The notes: generated by a model from the letters alone, not told the origin. A stretch of 64,000 nucleotides of DNA from Xanthocytophaga flava (GCA_030068525.1 JASJOS010000012.1:124001-188000); one strand, 5' to 3'; counted from the stretch's first letter, positions 8,676-17,325 are shown. Made by a program: numbers and translations.

Positions 8676-9014
8676 TTATTGTTTTTTTGCCTTATATCCT
8701 TCTTTCTGTAATTCCTGCACAATCTTATCTCTGAAGTCTCCCTGAATCATGATCTCACCATCTTTCACAGATCCTCCTACTCCACATTTGGTTTTTAGCT
8801 TCTTAGCTAACACCTCCAGATCATCCGCTTTTCCGACAAAGCCTGTAACCAGTGTTACCTGCTTCCCTGCACGCCCCTTTTTATCTAGCAATACTTTCAG
8901 ATTCTGTTGAGATGGGGCCAGAGTTTCTGCTTCTTCGTCCTGATTGTATGTATATTCAAAATCCTCATTAGTTGAATATACAACACCATCGCGTCCTTTG
9001 TGTTTGTTTGACAT
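8676..9014 (-). CDS. SUI1/eIF1-family translation factor (YciH-like)
   Basis: A 112-residue protein: a variable acidic N-terminal 35 residues, then the SUI1 domain: '[21 protein letters not shown]', '[22 protein letters not shown]', '[20 protein letters not shown]'. The KxGRxGKxVTLV and [19 protein letters not shown] motifs are complete. Bacterial eIF1 homologues (YciH) influence start-site fidelity and stress translation in vitro; the physiological role is not settled. It is the first gene of a probable two-gene unit with hemJ and has a good -7 element upstream. Confidence 0.88.
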   Translation of the reverse strand: MSNKHKGRDGVVYSTNEDFEYTYNQDEEAETLAPSQQNLKVLLDKKGRAGKQVTLVTGFVGKADDLEVLAKKLKTKCGVGGSVKDGEIMIQGDFRDKIVQELQKEGYKAKKQ

Positions 9015-9051
9015 GGTTCAAAAGAATAACTGTTTGTAAAACTAGCAGACA

Positions 9052-9059
9052 CAAAAATA
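9052..9059 (-). promoter_or_regulatory. Bacteroidota -7 promoter element for SUI1-hemJ
   Basis: On the minus strand this is TATTTTTG, an exact match to the Bacteroidota consensus TAnnTTTG, 38 bp upstream of the SUI1 ATG. No clear TTTG -33 element was found at the usual distance. Confidence 0.45.
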
Positions 9060-9164
9060 ATAACTGCAATCATTTTTCCGGAAAAAACTTATAACTCTAG
9101 CTTTTTTATAATATTTTAGAGTAAGTTTTGTACTTTAAATAGCCCCAAATCAACCTGATAGCAT

Positions 9165-10283
9165 ATGAAAAAGTCACTTTATACCTTTCTTCTGGCATTG
9201 TTACTACTACCCGGCACCTTACTGGCTACAGATCCACATACACTGGAAATTGGTGCATCAGCCCCAGATTTCAGTCTGCCAGGTACAGATGGAAAAACGT
9301 ATACACTTAAAAGCTTTGCTAATGCCCCTATTCTGGTGGTTGTATTTACCTGTAATCATTGCCCTACCGCACAAGCATATGAAGACCGAGTGAAAAAACT
9401 AGCTGCTGATTACAAAAGCAAAGGAGTAGCACTGATAGCTATTTCGCCAAATGATCCTAAATCCGTCCGATTGGATGAGCTAGGCTATACAGACATGAGT
9501 GATACGTTTGAAGAAATGAAAATACGTGCTAAAGAAAAAGGCTATAACTTCCCCTATCTCTACGATGGTGATACACAGAAAACCTCACTGGCGTATGGAG
9601 CAGTAGCTACCCCACATGTATTTATCTTTGACAAAGCCCGTAAGCTGCAGTATACTGGTCGCATAGACGACTCCGAAAAACCTGGGAGTACACCCAAAAA
9701 TGATGACGCCCGGAATGCATTGGAAGCCATGCTGGCCGGAAAACCCGTACCTGTAGCAAAAACCAAAACATTTGGTTGTTCTGTCAAATGGATGGACAAA
9801 CGGGATGGTGTAACCAAAGGATTTGAAGACTGGGCCAAAGAAGAAGTTAAACTGGCAACCATTACAGAAGATGGCCTGAAAGCTTTAGTAAAGAACGATT
9901 CTGACAAGTTACGCCTTATCAATGTATGGGCTACCTGGTGTGGTCCCTGTGTTACTGAGTTCCCTGACTTCATTTCCATAAACCGTATGTATCGGGGACG
10001 GGATTTTGAGTTTGTTTCCATTAGTGCGGATAAACCAGATAAGAAAGAAAAAGCACTGGCTTTCCTGAAAAAGACACAAGCTTCCAATACTAATTATATC
10101 TTTGAGTCCGGAGATGTCTATAAGATGATTGATATCATTGATCCGAAATGGCAGGGAGCTTTACCTTATACGTTACTGGTTGAGCCAGGTGGTAAAATAG
10201 TGTATGCCAAACAAGGTCCAATCAATCCTCAGGAATTGAAACGACTCATTGTTGATAATCATCTCATTGGCCGCTATTATTAA
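9165..10283 (+). CDS. Exported two-domain redox protein: AhpC/TSA-like domain fused to TlpA-like thioredoxin
   Basis: A 372-residue protein with a signal peptide (MKKSLYTFLLALLLLPGTLLA). Residues about 24-205 form a peroxiredoxin/thioredoxin-like domain with 'ASAPDFSLPGTDGK', the motif CNHCPTA and cis-Pro region 'ATPHVFIFD', ending in the family's 'FGCSVKWMDK' tail. Residues about 220-372 are a TlpA/ResA-type thioredoxin with WATWCGPCVTEFP and 'GALPYTLLVEPGG'. Both domains thus keep a CxxC pair and a cis-Pro loop, implying periplasmic thiol-disulfide exchange. The same two domain types appear as separate adjacent genes at 22505-23650. It is followed by a strong hairpin. Confidence 0.87.
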   Translation: MKKSLYTFLLALLLLPGTLLATDPHTLEIGASAPDFSLPGTDGKTYTLKSFANAPILVVVFTCNHCPTAQAYEDRVKKLAADYKSKGVALIAISPNDPKSVRLDELGYTDMSDTFEEMKIRAKEKGYNFPYLYDGDTQKTSLAYGAVATPHVFIFDKARKLQYTGRIDDSEKPGSTPKNDDARNALEAMLAGKPVPVAKTKTFGCSVKWMDKRDGVTKGFEDWAKEEVKLATITEDGLKALVKNDSDKLRLINVWATWCGPCVTEFPDFISINRMYRGRDFEFVSISADKPDKKEKALAFLKKTQASNTNYIFESGDVYKMIDIIDPKWQGALPYTLLVEPGGKIVYAKQGPINPQELKRLIVDNHLIGRYY

Positions 10284-10290
10284 ACAGCCT

Positions 10291-10332
10291 TCTTTGCCAA
10301 CATGTACTCTGAAGTACATGTTGGCAAAGAAA
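10291..10332 (+). terminator. Terminator-like hairpin
   Basis: TTCTTTGCCAACATGTAC pairs over 18 bp with GTACATGTTGGCAAAGAA around a 6-nt loop, 8 bp past the stop of the two-domain redox gene. A T-rich run follows only after about 10 nt. Confidence 0.75.
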
Positions 10333-10398
10333 ACAAAATATTTTTTGACAGACAGGGTGATTGCTATGTAGTCAATGGTATTAACCCTAAAAAACACC

Positions 10399-10941
10399 AT
10401 GCAGGACACCGAAATCATTGCAGCAATTAAAGAACGTGACAATGCTGCCTTTAAGATTGTCTATACATTCTACTATCCAATGGTAGAGCACTTTGTGAAA
10501 AAGAATAGTGGGACTTCTGATGATGCAAGAGATGTTTTTCAGGAAGCTATTCTGGTGTTATTAGATAAGATCCCCAAAGAAGAATTCGAATTGACCAGCT
10601 CTTTAAAAACATATATTTTTTCCATTTCCTCCAATATCTGGCTCAAGCGGTTACGGGAAGCACATCGAACTGCATCCTCTCTAACCACTCCACTAAGCGA
10701 TGACTATTTATCTGAACTGGAACAGCAGGAAGATTCCTATATTCAAGCAAATCTGATTAAACGCATATTTATGCGGATTACCAAACCTTGCATCAAGATG
10801 CTGTCCAGCATCTTCCTGAGTGAACTCAAACGGGAGATCTTAATGCGTCAGTTGGGATATAAAAACACACATTCTTTTGATAACCAGAAATACAAATGTC
10901 TACAACAAGCCCGCAAATATTCAAAAGAAAATAGTTTGTAA
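10399..10941 (+). CDS. Orphan ECF-type RNA polymerase sigma factor
   Basis: About 180 residues. Region 2 is clear: 'MQDTEIIAAIKERDNAAFKIVYTFYYPMVEHF', 'DDARDVFQEAILVLLDKI' and 'LKTYIFSISSNIWLKRLRE', which is the -10-recognition and core-binding helix set of ECF sigma-70 factors. Region 4 is divergent, with the segment 'ILMRQLGYKNTHSFDNQKYKCLQQARK' common to a Cytophagales subgroup. I place the start at ATG 10399; an in-frame ATG at 10375 would add eight residues that do not match the family. No anti-sigma gene is adjacent, so its control cannot be inferred. Confidence 0.82.
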   Translation: MQDTEIIAAIKERDNAAFKIVYTFYYPMVEHFVKKNSGTSDDARDVFQEAILVLLDKIPKEEFELTSSLKTYIFSISSNIWLKRLREAHRTASSLTTPLSDDYLSELEQQEDSYIQANLIKRIFMRITKPCIKMLSSIFLSELKREILMRQLGYKNTHSFDNQKYKCLQQARKYSKENSL

Positions 10942-11255
10942 GAGGTGATTGTAAAGGGAACACTGGTATTAACTTTCAAATACCAGAAAGTACAATGACT
11001 AACAAACAACCTGTCCTTTACCTCCTTCGATACAAAGTATTCACCAGTCCGGCAGGAAACACTACATTCGGGAGTTCCTTTTATTCTTTTTCCGTTTTGG
11101 CCTCTGCCCTATCTGCATTACGGCCAGTATAAGTTATGCCCTATATAAAGCTGTCAGAACACTAAAAAACTAATACAATATTCATAATTATTTCCTGAAC
11201 GCATCTGCAAAAGTTGTGCAGGCTCTCTATTTTCCAAAACTAATCAGTACTATTT
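10942..11255. other. 314-bp gene-free spacer
   Basis: After the hairpin at 10963-10986 nothing structured was found. The stretch holds no frame with family resemblance and no clear promoter consensus for the downstream peroxiredoxin-like gene. Confidence 0.5.
10963..10986 (+). terminator. Short hairpin after the ECF sigma gene
   Basis: CTGGTATT (10963-10970) pairs with AATACCAG (10979-10986) over an 8-nt loop, 21 bp past the sigma-factor stop. There is no T-tract, so termination is only a possibility. Confidence 0.4.
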
Positions 11256-11780
11256 ATGAAACTCTCTCAAAATCAGTCAGCTCCCTTGTTTAACACCGTT
11301 GACATATGGCAAAACACTGTTAGTCTGCAACATCAGCAGGGACATAAAATATATCTTGCCTTTATGCGTAATGCCGGATGTCCGGTTTGTAACCTGAGAG
11401 TCCATGAGCTACTTCAGAAAGCAGATCATTTTGCAAAACATAACATAAAGATCTGGTTGGTATATGAATCTACTCAAGCTAAAATGAAAGAATATCTTTC
11501 TCAGCAAAGTTATCCATTCACCTTTATTGCAGATCCTGAAAACAAATTATACAAGTTATATAGTGTAGAACGGTCAACAGGTAAAGTATTGAAAAGTCTA
11601 TTCAATGGCATACTGGGAAAAGCCATGAAAGGCCAGAAACTCTATAAAGAAAAAATCTCACAGGATGGTCATACCAACACTATTCCGGCTGAGTTTCTCA
11701 TTGATGAAAAAGGAAGATTACAGATTGTACATTATGGCACTCATATAGGCGATCACCTTCCAATAGAGCAACTTCGTTAG
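11256..11780 (+). CDS. Peroxiredoxin-like (AhpC/TSA) protein
   Basis: A 174-residue cytoplasmic protein. The thioredoxin fold is recognised from 'KIYLAFMRNAGCPVCNLRVHELL', where a GCPVC motif sits at the usual position of the peroxidatic Cys in AhpC2/PrxL-type redoxins, and from 'TIPAEFLIDEKGRLQIVHYG', the cis-Pro loop and following strand. The middle 'FIADPENKLYKLY' matches the AhpC/TSA pattern. It likely acts as a thiol peroxidase or alkyl hydroperoxide-detoxifying redoxin. The CPVC spacing suggests an intramolecular disulfide. It converges with the lipid kinase gene across the hairpin at 11827-11860. Confidence 0.75.
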   Translation: MKLSQNQSAPLFNTVDIWQNTVSLQHQQGHKIYLAFMRNAGCPVCNLRVHELLQKADHFAKHNIKIWLVYESTQAKMKEYLSQQSYPFTFIADPENKLYKLYSVERSTGKVLKSLFNGILGKAMKGQKLYKEKISQDGHTNTIPAEFLIDEKGRLQIVHYGTHIGDHLPIEQLR

Positions 11781-11826
11781 CAATCTGACAAAACCAGCAA
11801 AAACAAAATTGAAGAACAACCTAAAA

Positions 11827-11860
11827 ACAACCAGAGCCTACAAACATAAACTCTGGTTGT
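11827..11860. terminator. Bidirectional terminator hairpin
   Basis: ACAACCAGAG (11827-11836) pairs with CTCTGGTTGT (11851-11860). It sits between the converging peroxiredoxin-like and lipid-kinase genes and can serve both. Confidence 0.65.
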
Positions 11861-11875
11861 AAAACTCGTAATTAC

Positions 11876-12772
11876 TCAAAATCCTCTCTTACTCAAATCA
11901 GGTAACCATACCCGTAGACTACCAGGCTTGATATGCACCTCCAAACGGGCATCCATCATCATAGGTTCCCCATCGATATGTACAGGCGCATCTGCCGAAC
12001 GTTCGATGATAGCTTTTGCAGTTGGCATCACTTTTAAATACGAAGAAGTATGCAATGTCTTTCCAAACAGCTGCACTCCCAGTGGCACGGCCATAGGTGA
12101 CGGAAATGGACGCATCAGGCACACATCCACTAGTCCATCTGCAATATCTGCTTGCGGAGAGATGTATGCATTATTTCCATACTGTCCTGCATTGGCAAAA
12201 CTCACCAGAAACGATTCAGAATCAAATGTTGATCCGTTTAGTGTAATGAGATAGCGATCGGGACGGTAGTTAAAAAACTCTGATAGTGTTGTCTTTATAT
12301 AGGTTTGAAACCCTCGACGTGTTTGCTGGTCAAACTTCAATCCGATATAGGCGTCAAAGCCTGTTCCTGCTACACAAAAAAACGGACGGCCATTTAAGGT
12401 ACAACTGTCGATTACTTTTTCACGTGACGTATTCAGCATCAGAATAGCCTTTTCCGTTTTCAGCGGAATTCCCAGGTGTCGAGCTAATCCATTTCCTGAT
12501 CCTAAAGGAATAATACTTAACGCAGTCTGTGTACCAACTAATGCAGCAGCAGTCTCGTTCATTGTTCCATCCCCTCCTACCGCTACAACACAATGTGCAC
12601 CATCATTTGCAGCCTGAGCAGCAATCTCAGTTGCATGGCTTTTAGCTTTGGTATAGATTATATCATACTCAATCACCTGCTTATCAATATACAGCTTGAT
12701 AAGGTCTTCAATCCTGGCTTTGGATCGGGTACCAGCCCGCGGATTGACGACAAAAACAATATTCTTTTTCAA
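11876..12772 (-). CDS. Diacylglycerol/lipid kinase (YegS/BmrU-DagK family)
   Basis: A 298-residue protein with the DAGK catalytic signature: 'FVVNPRAGTRSK' (nucleotide loop), 'VVAVGGDGTMNETAAAL' (GGDGT), 'LSIIPLGSGNGLARHLG' (GSGNGLAR), and C-terminal 'IDGEPM'. These enzymes phosphorylate diacylglycerol or related lipids with ATP at the inner leaflet of the cytoplasmic membrane. The reading frame has no ATG before the fold begins; the start is a TTG at 12772, preceded by an AGGA-like ribosome-binding sequence 8-10 nt upstream and by an in-frame stop at 12800-12802. The start codon is therefore likely a genuine TTG. No neighbour indicates a specific lipid pathway. Confidence 0.88.
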   Translation of the reverse strand: MKKNIVFVVNPRAGTRSKARIEDLIKLYIDKQVIEYDIIYTKAKSHATEIAAQAANDGAHCVVAVGGDGTMNETAAALVGTQTALSIIPLGSGNGLARHLGIPLKTEKAILMLNTSREKVIDSCTLNGRPFFCVAGTGFDAYIGLKFDQQTRRGFQTYIKTTLSEFFNYRPDRYLITLNGSTFDSESFLVSFANAGQYGNNAYISPQADIADGLVDVCLMRPFPSPMAVPLGVQLFGKTLHTSSYLKVMPTAKAIIERSADAPVHIDGEPMMMDARLEVHIKPGSLRVWLPDLSKRGF

Positions 12773-12871
12773 GGGTGTCCTGTTTAACTTTCTTGTTACT
12801 TATAACCATTTCTTAAATTTCCAAAAACTTCCCATAAACTCATACCCACTTGATACAATCAAAACTATAGA

Positions 12872-13069
12872 TCAAAGTACTACATGTGTAAATGTTCCGA
12901 TTGCTGTATTATCCATGATCCCCCAGAGTACTATTCCGGCAAGAAGTAAAACTACAGAAAAAATATCTTTTAAATCCTGTAAATATATATCCGATTTGCC
13001 TCTGGCAAAATCATAAATATATGGACTCAGAATGAGGCACAAAAAAGCAATTAAAACCCAATACCCCAT
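12872..13069 (-). CDS. Small two-segment membrane protein
   Basis: A 65-residue hydrophobic protein with two predicted transmembrane segments (VLIAFLCLILSPYIYDFA and IFSVVLLLAGIVLWGIM). It starts 3 bp after the stop of the next small membrane gene upstream (13073-13321), and the pair share a layout: a hydrophobic segment ending in 'Y-[D/L]-x-[A/S]-[R/G]', a charged loop, then a second hydrophobic segment. I infer tandem paralogues of unknown function. The short length makes it uncertain. Confidence 0.45.
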   Translation of the reverse strand: MGYWVLIAFLCLILSPYIYDFARGKSDIYLQDLKDIFSVVLLLAGIVLWGIMDNTAIGTFTHVVL

Positions 13070-13072
13070 AGT

Positions 13073-13321
13073 TTATCCTTTTAGAAAGTGAACTGTCTCA
13101 ACAACATCTGCACTTCCTATTATCCAACAAATCCACACAAAACTAAATACCAGTGCATTGTCGGTTTGTGTGACTATACTTACAATGATCAACAAAGACA
13201 TAAAACAATTTTTGATAATTTCCCTGTTATCTGGTGATTTATCCCTACCAGATAAATAATCCATCAAAAACGGAAGAGAGATACACACAAAAAAGGCAAT
13301 ACAAACAATTATCCCTATCAT
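13073..13321 (-). CDS. Small three-segment membrane protein
   Basis: About 82 residues from ATG 13321 (an in-frame TTG at 13345 would add eight). Hydrophobic segments are MIGIIVCIAFFVCISLPF, FMSLLIIVSIV and LVFSFVWICWIIG. It resembles its downstream neighbour (12872-13069) in arrangement and is probably cotranscribed with it. No family is recognised. Confidence 0.45.
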   Translation of the reverse strand: MIGIIVCIAFFVCISLPFLMDYLSGRDKSPDNREIIKNCFMSLLIIVSIVTQTDNALVFSFVWICWIIGSADVVETVHFLKG

Positions 13322-13353
13322 TGGAAAATAAATTAGCTGCCACAAAATAAAAA

Positions 13354-13383
13354 AACTTCCTGAGTTGATGTTTCAGGAAGTTT
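13354..13383 (-). terminator. Terminator of the universal stress gene
   Basis: On the minus strand AAACTTCCTGA and TCAGGAAGTTT form a stem followed by TTTTTATTTTG, a good intrinsic terminator for the universal stress gene ending at 13428. Confidence 0.8.
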
Positions 13384-13427
13384 CTCAGGTAATACACCTG
13401 TAATATTATAGGGCAAGTTACAAAGAC

Positions 13428-14273
13428 TTATCCCAGGTGGAATGTTAAAACCGGACGCAAAGCATGGTTTACAATATCTTCTGCAATGCTTCCTAACAAC
13501 AGATGTGAAAATCCGGTGCGACCATGCGTAGCCACTGCAATCACGTCAGCATCTACCTCATCTGCAAAGTGAATGATACCACGTTCTTCAGTTTCATCAT
13601 TATATGAATGAAACTCATAGTTTGTCAGCCCGTGTTTAGTAACAAACTGCTCTACTCTTTCCCGAATAGTACGACTGGACGAGAAAGAGAAAATGGTGTT
13701 TACATACAACAAATATAAGTGTGCGCCAAAGATAGTCTGGAATTGTTTTAGTTGTTCAGTCACTGCAGTCTGATCACCATCAAAGTTAGTGGCAAACACA
13801 ATCTTTTTCATATCAAACACTTCTGGAAGATTACGTACACTCAGTACCGGACAACCTACCTGACGCACTACCTTTTCTGTATTCGAACCGATCAAGGCAC
13901 CCGAGAATCCGCTGGCACCGTTTGTTCCCATAACCACCAGATCAATGCCTTGTCCCGTTACATATTCACGTACCAACCGAAACATCTGTCCAATCTCTAC
14001 CATATGAAAAACAGTGATCTCGTCATCAATGGTAGCAATCAATTCCAGCATTCGTTTTTTGTTTACCTCCAGCAGCTTCAACACAAATAGTTTATCCATT
14101 GCAGAAGAATCTGCTTCTACATCCCCCAAAGCACTGAACCCTACATTGCCGACATATTCTTCAATGTGCAGCAAATGAATCTCTGCACCGCATTTTTTAG
14201 CAATCTGAATAGCCACTTTCAGTGCATTATTGGCCTGTTCAGAAAAGTCTGTAGGAATTAATATTTTTTTCAT
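13428..14273 (-). CDS. Tandem-domain universal stress protein (UspA family)
   Basis: A 281-residue protein composed of two Usp domains. Domain 1 (about 1-145) starts 'MKKILIPTDFSEQANNALKVAI' and has the nucleotide loop GTNGASGFSGALIGSNTEKV; domain 2 (about 153-281) starts 'MKKIVFATNFDGDQTAV' and ends with 'ATHGRTGFSHLLLGSIAEDI'. Both G-x2-G-x9-G-S/T nucleotide-binding motifs are intact, suggesting ATP binding in each half. Tandem Usp proteins are common in Bacteroidota and respond to stress or stationary phase. It is divergent from gapN, with a 290-bp AT-rich region between them that shows no clear consensus promoter. Confidence 0.88.
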   Translation of the reverse strand: MKKILIPTDFSEQANNALKVAIQIAKKCGAEIHLLHIEEYVGNVGFSALGDVEADSSAMDKLFVLKLLEVNKKRMLELIATIDDEITVFHMVEIGQMFRLVREYVTGQGIDLVVMGTNGASGFSGALIGSNTEKVVRQVGCPVLSVRNLPEVFDMKKIVFATNFDGDQTAVTEQLKQFQTIFGAHLYLLYVNTIFSFSSSRTIRERVEQFVTKHGLTNYEFHSYNDETEERGIIHFADEVDADVIAVATHGRTGFSHLLLGSIAEDIVNHALRPVLTFHLG

Positions 14274-14563
14274 TGGAAAAAATTGAGAGAGATTAATAAA
14301 CGATTAAATTATTTTAAGAAAAAATATGTTACAGGAAAAAGCACTTTTATTACATTCGCTTACCAGAATGTCTCTGAAAGGTAGAAAAATCACTATCGAA
14401 ACCAAAATCTGTCAGAAGGTTTCAGAATTATTGAAGTAATATAATTTCTAAATTTATTTTTTTCTGAAATCATATGACATCTTAACACCTGTTTTTTCTC
14501 ATTTTAAAAGTTAATTTTTATTCTACCTTTTCATTCAGTTTATTTTTATCCAATCTTACAACA

Positions 14564-16192
14564 ATGAATGATTTTGTAACACAAATCACCAGCATTTTTC
14601 CCGAAGAAGACCAAATCCCAGAAGAATTCCGATTGAAAAGCCTCGTAAACCAGAAAGAGTACCTGGTTAATGGGGAATTACGTCGTTGGGATGGCCCTAC
14701 CAGTGAGGTATACTCTCCTGTTTGTATTCGTACAGCAGAGGGTTTAAAACGTACACTGATAGGCAGTTATCCAATTGCTACTGAAAAAGAAGCACTGGAG
14801 GCTCTGGAAGCAGCCGAACAAGCCTTTAACCATGGTCGGGGTGAATGGCCTACCATGTCAGTAGCTGAACGCATTGCCTGTATGGAAAAGTTTACAGCCC
14901 GTATGATTGAGAAAAAACAGGAGGTTGTAAGCTTACTGATGTGGGAAATCGGAAAATCTCAGGCTGATTCTATCAAGGAATTTGACCGGACAGTGGAATA
15001 TATATACGATACCATTGACTGCCTCAAAGACATTGACAGAGCCTCTTCTCGTTTTAAAATCGAACAAGGCATTATCGGTCAGATTCGTCGCTCTCCATTG
15101 GGAGTAGTTCTATGTATGGGGCCGTTCAATTATCCATTGAATGAAACCTATACCACACTGATTCCTGCTATTCTGATGGGTAATACAATTTTATTCAAAC
15201 CCCCAAAGCATGGTTCATTGTTGCACTATCCAATGCTGGAAGCTTTCCGCGATTGCTTCCCGAAAGGTGTGGTAAATACTATTTATGGCCGTGGTAGCAG
15301 TGTAGTACCTGCCCTAATGGAATCAGGAAGAATAAATGTGTTAACACTGATTGGTTCCAGCCGTGTAGCCAATGACCTCAAAAAAATGCACCCAAAGGTA
15401 AACCGGTTACGGGCAGTGTTAGGTCTGGATGCTAAAAACGCTGCGATTGTTCTAAAAAATGCAGATCTGGATCTGACAGTGAAAGAATGTATCCTGGGCA
15501 CTTTGTCTTTTAATGGACAACGTTGTACAGCGATTAAGATGATTTTTGTTCACCGTTCTATTGCGCCTGTATTTCTGGAACGTCTGTCTGATGCGATCAG
15601 CAAAATGAAATATGGTATGCCTTGGGAAAAAGGAGTTAACCTTACGCCTTTGCCAGAGCCAAACAAACCAGCCTATCTGACTGAATGCATTGAAGACGCC
15701 AAAGCACATGGCGCATCGGTAGTCAACGAACACGGAGGAGCACAGGCAGGTTCATTCTTCTATCCGGCAGTGGTGTACCCTGTAAATAGAAATATGAAAC
15801 TGTATCGGGAAGAACAGTTTGGACCTATTATTCCGGTTATACCATTCGATGATATTGAAGAGCCTATCGACTATATCATTGAGTCAGATCATGGTCAGCA
15901 GGTAAGTATCTTTGGAACTAACACCGATCAGATTGCCAATCTGATTGATCCATTGGTTAACCAGGTATCACGGGTTAATATCAATGCTCAGTGTCAGCGT
16001 GGACCGGATGTATTTCCATTCACAGGCCGCAAAGATTCGGCAGAGGGCACTTTATCTGTAGAAGATGCCTTGCGTTCATTCTCGATCCGAACGTTGGTGG
16101 CAACCAAAGAAACTAACGAAAACAAAGCTATTCTGAATGACATCATAGAAAGCAATAAATCGAAGTTTCTGTCAACGAAGTATATTTTCTAA
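14564..16192 (+). CDS. gapN: Non-phosphorylating NADP-dependent glyceraldehyde-3-phosphate dehydrogenase
   Basis: A 542-residue aldehyde dehydrogenase of the GAPN subgroup also seen in plants. Diagnostic segments are 'MGPFNYPLNETYTTLIPAILMGN', written here in parts as GPFNYPLNETYTTLIPA, the coenzyme region 'FKPPKHGSLL', 'LGLDAKNAAIVL', the catalytic cysteine loop SFNGQRCTAIK, and 'REEQFGPIIPVIP'. GAPN oxidises glyceraldehyde 3-phosphate straight to 3-phosphoglycerate, making NADPH and bypassing substrate-level ATP formation. The N-terminal 30 residues are longer than in many GAPNs; the ATG at 14564 is the first in frame after the upstream region. It is a single-gene unit with a terminator immediately downstream. 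Confidence 0.86.
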   Translation: MNDFVTQITSIFPEEDQIPEEFRLKSLVNQKEYLVNGELRRWDGPTSEVYSPVCIRTAEGLKRTLIGSYPIATEKEALEALEAAEQAFNHGRGEWPTMSVAERIACMEKFTARMIEKKQEVVSLLMWEIGKSQADSIKEFDRTVEYIYDTIDCLKDIDRASSRFKIEQGIIGQIRRSPLGVVLCMGPFNYPLNETYTTLIPAILMGNTILFKPPKHGSLLHYPMLEAFRDCFPKGVVNTIYGRGSSVVPALMESGRINVLTLIGSSRVANDLKKMHPKVNRLRAVLGLDAKNAAIVLKNADLDLTVKECILGTLSFNGQRCTAIKMIFVHRSIAPVFLERLSDAISKMKYGMPWEKGVNLTPLPEPNKPAYLTECIEDAKAHGASVVNEHGGAQAGSFFYPAVVYPVNRNMKLYREEQFGPIIPVIPFDDIEEPIDYIIESDHGQQVSIFGTNTDQIANLIDPLVNQVSRVNINAQCQRGPDVFPFTGRKDSAEGTLSVEDALRSFSIRTLVATKETNENKAILNDIIESNKSKFLSTKYIF

Positions 16193-16198
16193 AAGAAA

Positions 16199-16228
16199 GG
16201 GGGCGAAATTACTTTCGTCCCCTTTTTT
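16199..16228 (+). terminator. Rho-independent terminator of gapN
   Basis: GGGGGCGAAA and TTTCGTCCCC (one G-T pair) form a stem with a 4-nt loop, followed by six T residues, 6 bp after the gapN stop. Confidence 0.92.
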
Positions 16229-16292
16229 AATCCTATCATCAATTCCTTAGTATCATTCTGCATGGAGTCTGAGTAATCTTTGAATCTGACCA

Positions 16293-17168
16293 TTACTTAT
16301 CCAGAGTTTGTCGTAGACTTTCGATAAATTCTTCTGTTACATCAAAATAAGAGGCCAGTTGCTGAGTAGTCAGCATACCATCTTTTAGAAATTTGAGAAT
16401 AGTAACTGTCTTTTCTTCCAGTTTTCCCTCCAGACGGCCTTCTAGACGGCCTTCTAGACGGCCTTCCAAACGACCTCTTTCTTCGCCTTTTTGTTCACCT
16501 CTTTTGAAGAGAATATCATCTTCTTCTTTGATATATTGGGATATAGATTCTATCATGATTTCTACAAAGGGTGTTAGTTTACGCAAGTTAGCCAATACTC
16601 GTAATTGTTGCAAGTGTTTATCCCGTTCTACTTTACTAAGTGAAGTCTCGTTTAATCGTTGTATAATCAAACTAGCCGCAGTTTCAGGAGTGGTATTACC
16701 AAAATTCCCTAATACAGCAAAGACCACTTCATCACCTTTATCTGAGGAGAGAAAGAGCTCATAGTCAATGGTAGAAAATTGGACCAGATAAAATGAAAAT
16801 GTAAGATTTTCCTGTTCGATACAGGTTTCCATAGTTGGTTTCTGTTCGGAGAGAAAAACCACATATTGTTTAACTGGCAGCTTGTATTTTCGGGACAGAA
16901 TACCCATATACTCCAGCATGCGATACACCATATCCGGTTCATCAGCAAGCTGAAACTCGATCTGTAATAAAAAGATTTCCCCTTGTTTATCTGTAACTTT
17001 CAGTAGTTGGTCAGGCTTTCGCTCAAGTGTACGTTGCAATTCCTGTGACATCATCTCATAGGAAGCTACCTGAATCTGAAATACTTTCTCAATCAAGGCC
17101 AGAGTAACAGACTCCAGATTTTCTTTGAATATCTTATCATATTGATTGCCTTCTTTTTTGGTGCTCAT
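16293..17168 (-). CDS. Rpn-like PD-(D/E)XK nuclease / YhgA-like putative transposase
   Basis: A 291-residue protein of the recombination-promoting nuclease group. The N-terminus 'YDKIFKENLESVTLALIEKVF', then 'RKPDQLLKVTDKQGEIFLLQIEFQ' in pieces (KPDQLLKVTD, then EIFLLQIEFQ) gives the PD...(D/E)xK-type core as found in Rpn proteins, followed by 'MVYRMLEYMGILSRKYKLPVKQYVVFL'. The C-terminal part has a charged hinge of RLEG units encoded by a 12-bp tandem repeat (16426-16473), then a short helical domain 'LTTQQLASYFDVTEEFIESL'. Rpn proteins cut DNA and promote RecA-independent recombination and have been linked to phage defence. It is monocistronic, so no partner is evident. Confidence 0.8.
   Translation of the reverse strand: MSTKKEGNQYDKIFKENLESVTLALIEKVFQIQVASYEMMSQELQRTLERKPDQLLKVTDKQGEIFLLQIEFQLADEPDMVYRMLEYMGILSRKYKLPVKQYVVFLSEQKPTMETCIEQENLTFSFYLVQFSTIDYELFLSSDKGDEVVFAVLGNFGNTTPETAASLIIQRLNETSLSKVERDKHLQQLRVLANLRKLTPFVEIMIESISQYIKEEDDILFKRGEQKGEERGRLEGRLEGRLEGRLEGKLEEKTVTILKFLKDGMLTTQQLASYFDVTEEFIESLRQTLDK
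16426..16473 (-). repeat. In-frame 12-bp tandem repeat (4 units) inside the Rpn-like gene
   Basis: Four consecutive 12-bp units start at 16426, 16438, 16450 and 16462; the two central units are identical (CCTTCTAGACGG on the plus strand) and the outer two differ by two to four bases. Each encodes RLEG (or nearly so), so changes in unit number would lengthen the hinge without shifting the frame. Confidence 0.85.
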
Positions 17169-17325
17169 ATAAGTATAAAAAGTGAAATAGACAGCATTTG
17201 CAGAACTTTCAGGATCTGATAATCAAAATTATCCAAAGGTTCACTGATAGAATCAACTAGCATGATGCAGGAATAAGAATGTGTTTATCGCCTGAAAATA
17301 TCAATTTTTTGCAACTAATTTGAAT

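Noticed and set aside
16426-16473. CRISPR-like array
   Set aside because: The 12-bp units are contiguous, without spacers, and in frame within a coding gene.
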